A DNA stretch of 55,893 nucleotides from JANMMJ01 sp964543235 (GTDB lineage: Bacteria; Pseudomonadota; Alphaproteobacteria; Rhizobiales; Aestuariivirgaceae): NCBI GenBank assembly GCA_964543235.1, contig CAZIXE010000023.1, positions 1 to 55,893 of the forward strand. The letters are read 5' to 3'. A program made the translations under genes and the position numbers. This document shows, piece after piece, positions 53,307 through 55,893 of the stretch. Numbering within the stretch: position 1 is the stretch's first letter; each line of letters begins with the position of its first letter. Under the pieces are notes generated by a model that made no database searches, was not told the origin of the DNA, and saw only the letters and a program-made list of their open reading frames with translations.

Positions 53307-54332
53307 TTAGATCAGGAAGTTCTTTTGCAGCCACAGATGTCCCGGCGCCGTCTCTTTCGTGATGACCGGGCCGTCGGCCAGGATGAAGTTCGGAATGTCC
53401 TTCCCGGCCTGCTCGCCGCCCATGACCGCCGCAACGCCGGCTGCCACCGACCAGCCATGAATACGGCAGGACGGGTTGCGCACCGTTGCGATCATGGTTC
53501 CGTCAAGCACCGCGTTGACCGCAGGCGGCATGGCATCGACGCCACCCAGGATGATGCCGGTACGGTTCTTCGCCTTGATGACGTTGTTGGCGGCAAGTGC
53601 CATGTCGTCATTGTGGAAGAAACCTGCGGCAAGGTCCGGGAACTTGGTCAGCAGCGAATCCCAGATGCGCGCGACCTTGGTGACGTCCCAGTCGGCCGGC
53701 TGCTCGTCGACCAGCTCGACATTGGGGTAGTTGGCCAGCACTTCCTTGAAGCCCTTGGCCCGGCCCTGGGCGCCGGAATGGCCGAGCGCGCCCTGTGTCA
53801 TAACCACCTTGCCTTTGCCGCCGATCGCCTTGAGCACCTGGTCCGCCACCACCGAGCCCATCATCACGTTGTCGGGAGCAATGAAAGTGTGGATCGCGAT
53901 GGTTCCCGGCGGTGCCACCAGTGTGTCCATGGCGATCACCGGGGTTCCCGCATCGATCATCTTCTGTATCGGATCGTTAAGTGTGCCGATGCCGAACGTC
54001 TGGATCGCCACGAAGTCCCACTTCTGGGTTGCCATGTTGTCAATGGTCGCACGCTGTTTCGTCGCCGACAGTTCGCCATCGAACCAGGTGATTTCGACGT
54101 TCATCAGCTTGCCCCAGGCCTCGGCCGCCTGCTTGCCTTGGGCGCACCAGGTCGCTTGCAGGCCGGCGTTGGAGAAGGCCGCCTTCAGCGGCCGGCTCGC
54201 CCCCTTCAGCTCCTGCGCCATCGCCGGGTCGAAACCGGCTTGCGCAAACATCGCGCCAACCAGCGCCGTCGTCCCCAGCGCCTTGAGTACATCACGGCGC
54301 GATTTGCCTTCGAAGTCGAAATCGTCAGTCAT
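53307..54332 (-). CDS. Sugar-type ABC substrate-binding protein (operon 2)
   Basis: This 341-residue periplasmic binding protein of the RbsB-like type has a twin-arginine signal at ~8-40 (KSRRDVLKALGTTALVGAMFAQAGF, then AQELKG), so it is probably exported folded. Typical segments are LSATKQRATIDNMATQKWDFVAIQ, AGFFHNDDMALAANNVI and LGGVDAMP. ATG at 54332 has a perfect AGGAGG eight bases upstream. It is the first gene of operon 2 and divergent from the aldo/keto reductase. No stem-loop follows it, unlike the other binding proteins that head transporter operons here. Confidence 0.92.
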   Translation of the reverse strand: MTDDFDFEGKSRRDVLKALGTTALVGAMFAQAGFDPAMAQELKGASRPLKAAFSNAGLQATWCAQGKQAAEAWGKLMNVEITWFDGELSATKQRATIDNMATQKWDFVAIQTFGIGTLNDPIQKMIDAGTPVIAMDTLVAPPGTIAIHTFIAPDNVMMGSVVADQVLKAIGGKGKVVMTQGALGHSGAQGRAKGFKEVLANYPNVELVDEQPADWDVTKVARIWDSLLTKFPDLAAGFFHNDDMALAANNVIKAKNRTGIILGGVDAMPPAVNAVLDGTMIATVRNPSCRIHGWSVAAGVAAVMGGEQAGKDIPNFILADGPVITKETAPGHLWLQKNFLI

Positions 54333-54678
54333 TGTGGGTCCTCCTGGTGCGTACAGCGGCATCTTCGGCCTGCTGTCACTTGTGTAAAGCGCAATGTTTC
54401 GTGGATATGCGTTCCGCGCGTACTTTCCTCCCGTTCATCCTCGCCGACACGTTCTGTTCAGTTGTTCCGGCGGATCGCATCCGCAGTTTATGTATGATAA
54501 TTGAAATCTGTCAACTGGCCGCACGGCCCATTGCGGTGCTTCGGTGGCATGAGATAAATGCCATGCCATGTACGCATGCCGGCAGATTTGCATGGCCGGC
54601 ATTCGTGCACAAGCGATGTTCGTTGTTGGCCAAGGGCTCGGAACGTAATCTGAAGTTTCTGAATGGGAGGTTATTGCG
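54333..54678. promoter_or_regulatory. Divergent intergenic region with two palindromes
   Basis: This 346-base gene-free region lies between the binding-protein gene and the aldo/keto reductase. It holds TTAT-GTATG-ATAA (54488-54500) in a locally AT-rich stretch, and an 8-base inverted repeat ATGCCGGC (54576-54583) / GCCGGCAT (54595-54602) with an 11-base centre. Either could be an operator for control of both directions. I see no small gene in it. Confidence 0.5.
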
Positions 54679-55659
54679 ATGCGGAATCCCGCACTTGAAA
54701 CCAGGCAGATTGGCCGAACGGGGCTCAAGGTTCCGCGCCTCTGTCTCGGAACATCGGTGCTGGCGAGCATGCCCGAGGCCTACGGTTACGGGGTGACTGA
54801 GGCCGCCGCCAAGGCCATGCTCCGCGCCATACTCACAGGTCCCGTCCGGTTCCTCGACACGTCACGAAACTATGGCGCCGGTCGGGCGGAAACCTGGCTC
54901 GGCGATGTGCTTCGCGAACTGGGCGGTCTGCCGCGCGATTTCGTGGTCTCGACCAAGCTTGATCGCGATCCCGCCACCAATCGCCTCGATGCAGCGCGCG
55001 CTCGCCGGTCGCTGCAAGAAAGCCTGGAGGCAATGGGGCTTGATCGCGTGCACATCCTGCACCTGCATGATCCCGAATATGCCCTGTCGCTGGACGAGGT
55101 GACCCGCAAGGGCGGCGCCATTAATGAGTTGATGAAGATGAAGGAAGAGGGCCTCGCGCAGGCGATAGGCCTGGCGGCTGGCCGCGTCGATGTCATGATG
55201 CCGCTGCTGCGTGATTTTGACTTTGATGTCCTTATCACCCACAACCGCTACACCCTGCTTAACCGCAATGCCGCGGCGATGATCGATTTCGCGCATGGCA
55301 AGGGCATGGGCGTACTGAATGCCGCGCCCTTTGGCAGCGGCGTCCTCGCCAAGGGTGCGGCCTCGAACGCCCGGCATGCCTATCAGGATCTGACTCCCGG
55401 GATTCGCAGCCGCGTGAGAGCCATTGAAGAAATCTGTGCCCGTCATGCCGTTCCTATCGGACCCGTCGCGCTGCAGTTTTCCATGCGCGATCCGCGCATC
55501 ACCTCGACCATAACCGGTGTCAGCAAACCGGAGCGCATTCAGCAGGCGTTGGACTGGGCCAATGTGCCGGTGCCTGAAGCGCTCTGGGAGGAGATCGCAG
55601 GCCTTGCCGTCGACACCGCCGACCCGGAAGCGACGCGAGACTACCAGCCGCCGGCCTGA
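54679..55659 (+). CDS. Aldo/keto reductase, D-threo-aldose/L-fucose dehydrogenase type
   Basis: This 326-residue NAD(P)-dependent aldo/keto reductase has the catalytic tetrad Asp60 (FLDTSRNYG), Tyr65, Lys93 (STKLDRD) and His130 (ILHLHDPE). The C-terminal IGPVALQFSMRDPRITSTITGVSKPERIQQ binds cofactor. The overall pattern is that of D-threo-aldose 1-dehydrogenases, which oxidise L-fucose, D-arabinose and related sugars to lactones. It is divergent from the sugar-type ABC operon 2, so it may take the first step on the imported sugar. The start has a GGGAGG ribosome site. Confidence 0.88.
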   Translation: MRNPALETRQIGRTGLKVPRLCLGTSVLASMPEAYGYGVTEAAAKAMLRAILTGPVRFLDTSRNYGAGRAETWLGDVLRELGGLPRDFVVSTKLDRDPATNRLDAARARRSLQESLEAMGLDRVHILHLHDPEYALSLDEVTRKGGAINELMKMKEEGLAQAIGLAAGRVDVMMPLLRDFDFDVLITHNRYTLLNRNAAAMIDFAHGKGMGVLNAAPFGSGVLAKGAASNARHAYQDLTPGIRSRVRAIEEICARHAVPIGPVALQFSMRDPRITSTITGVSKPERIQQALDWANVPVPEALWEEIAGLAVDTADPEATRDYQPPA

Positions 55660-55682
55660 ACGGCACCCCCGCTGGCTTGGAG

Positions 55683-55830
55683 ACAATCTGTTACCTATGT
55701 CTCCGGGCCGGACAGTGGGCTACATCGACCTGGAACAGAGGACCCTGCAGACTATCGACAACCCGTTCGGCACGAGGTTGTCACCCATGTCTTAGGTACA
55801 ATCTGTTACCCATGTCTCCGGGCCGGACAG
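55683..55830. repeat. Two 33-base direct repeats plus a partial third, possible IS remnant
   Basis: A 33-base sequence beginning ACAATCTGTTACC occurs at 55798-55830. A copy with one mismatch is at 55683-55715, and a 14-base partial copy (one mismatch in TGTTACCCATGTCT) is at 55779-55792. Between them is a short open frame with no transposase motif. This could be a degenerate insertion-sequence end or a short interspersed repeat. It stops eight bases short of the tRNA gene. Confidence 0.6.
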
Positions 55831-55838
55831 ACAGGATA

Positions 55839-55893
55839 TGGAGCGGGCGAAGGGAATCGAACCCTCGACATACAGCTTGGGAAGCTGTCGTTC
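55839..55893 (-). tRNA. tRNA-Gly (CCC), 3' part, cut by window end
   Basis: On the minus strand the final 55 bases form the 3' part of a tRNA: the encoded CCA (55839-55841), the acceptor strand, a T-arm containing GGGTTCGATTCCC, and an anticodon stem ACAGC/GCTGT with loop TTCCCAA, giving anticodon CCC at 55879-55881. The D-arm and 5' end lie outside the window. Confidence 0.9.

Overview
The window is a GC-rich, densely packed stretch of a bacterial chromosome. Gene content points to an alphaproteobacterium, most likely of the order Hyphomicrobiales (Rhizobiales). The indicators are a class I (archaeal-type) lysyl-tRNA synthetase, the S24 regulator / DUF952 / pyrD group, a PstA with a long periplasmic insert, the ligase-associated exonuclease plus ATP-dependent ligase pair, and several tandem-SBP or ROK/IclR-linked ABC importers. 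This placement comes from recognising families, not from a database search.

Layout. (1) 1-10.9 kb is housekeeping and mixed: a TerB-like protein, a DinG/XPD-type helicase, a dienelactone-hydrolase-like enzyme, class I LysRS, an S24 regulator divergent from DUF952-pyrD, a lone family-3 binding protein and a membrane glycosyltransferase. (2) 10.9-17.9 kb is a minus-strand peptide-type ABC importer with two tandem paralogous binding proteins, two permeases and a fused double ATPase. (3) 18.2-20.7 kb holds a DNA-repair pair (ligase plus exonuclease). (4) 20.9-23.3 kb holds an aldose dehydrogenase and a class V aminotransferase. (5) 23.5-25.9 kb is an odd plus-strand group: a corrinoid-binding protein, a BP74-like/RTX/EF-hand protein, a small cytochrome c and a small unknown protein. 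(6) 26-32.3 kb carries a GFA protein, three alpha/beta hydrolases, an L,D-transpeptidase and a sulfotransferase. (7) 32.4-40.2 kb is a complete phosphate operon phoR-pstSCAB-phoU-phoB with a candidate Pho box before pstS. (8) 40.2-55.7 kb is a catabolic/import island. It contains a ROK-controlled sugar-type ABC operon ending in an SDR and a DSD1-type PLP enzyme, a divergent amino-acid ABC operon with RidA and IclR, and a second sugar-type ABC operon divergent from an aldo/keto reductase. (9) The right edge has short direct repeats abutting the 3' end of a tRNA-Gly(CCC) gene cut by the window end.

How it works together. Phosphate sensing (PhoR/PhoB/PhoU) and uptake (PstSCAB) form one self-contained regulon. 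The last 15 kb looks like a scavenging module for sugars or polyols and (possibly D-) amino acids, with local regulators (ROK, IclR) and local enzymes (SDR, DSD1, RidA, AKR). A recurring architectural theme is a strong GC-rich stem-loop directly after binding-protein genes and before the next transporter gene, which would let the binding protein be made in excess.

The items I find most unusual are the BP74-RTX-EF-hand fusion next to an orphan corrinoid protein, a PhoR with no visible membrane anchor, and the three-hairpin element between the peptide-binding protein and its permease. I saw no CRISPR array, rRNA, prophage or complete insertion sequence.
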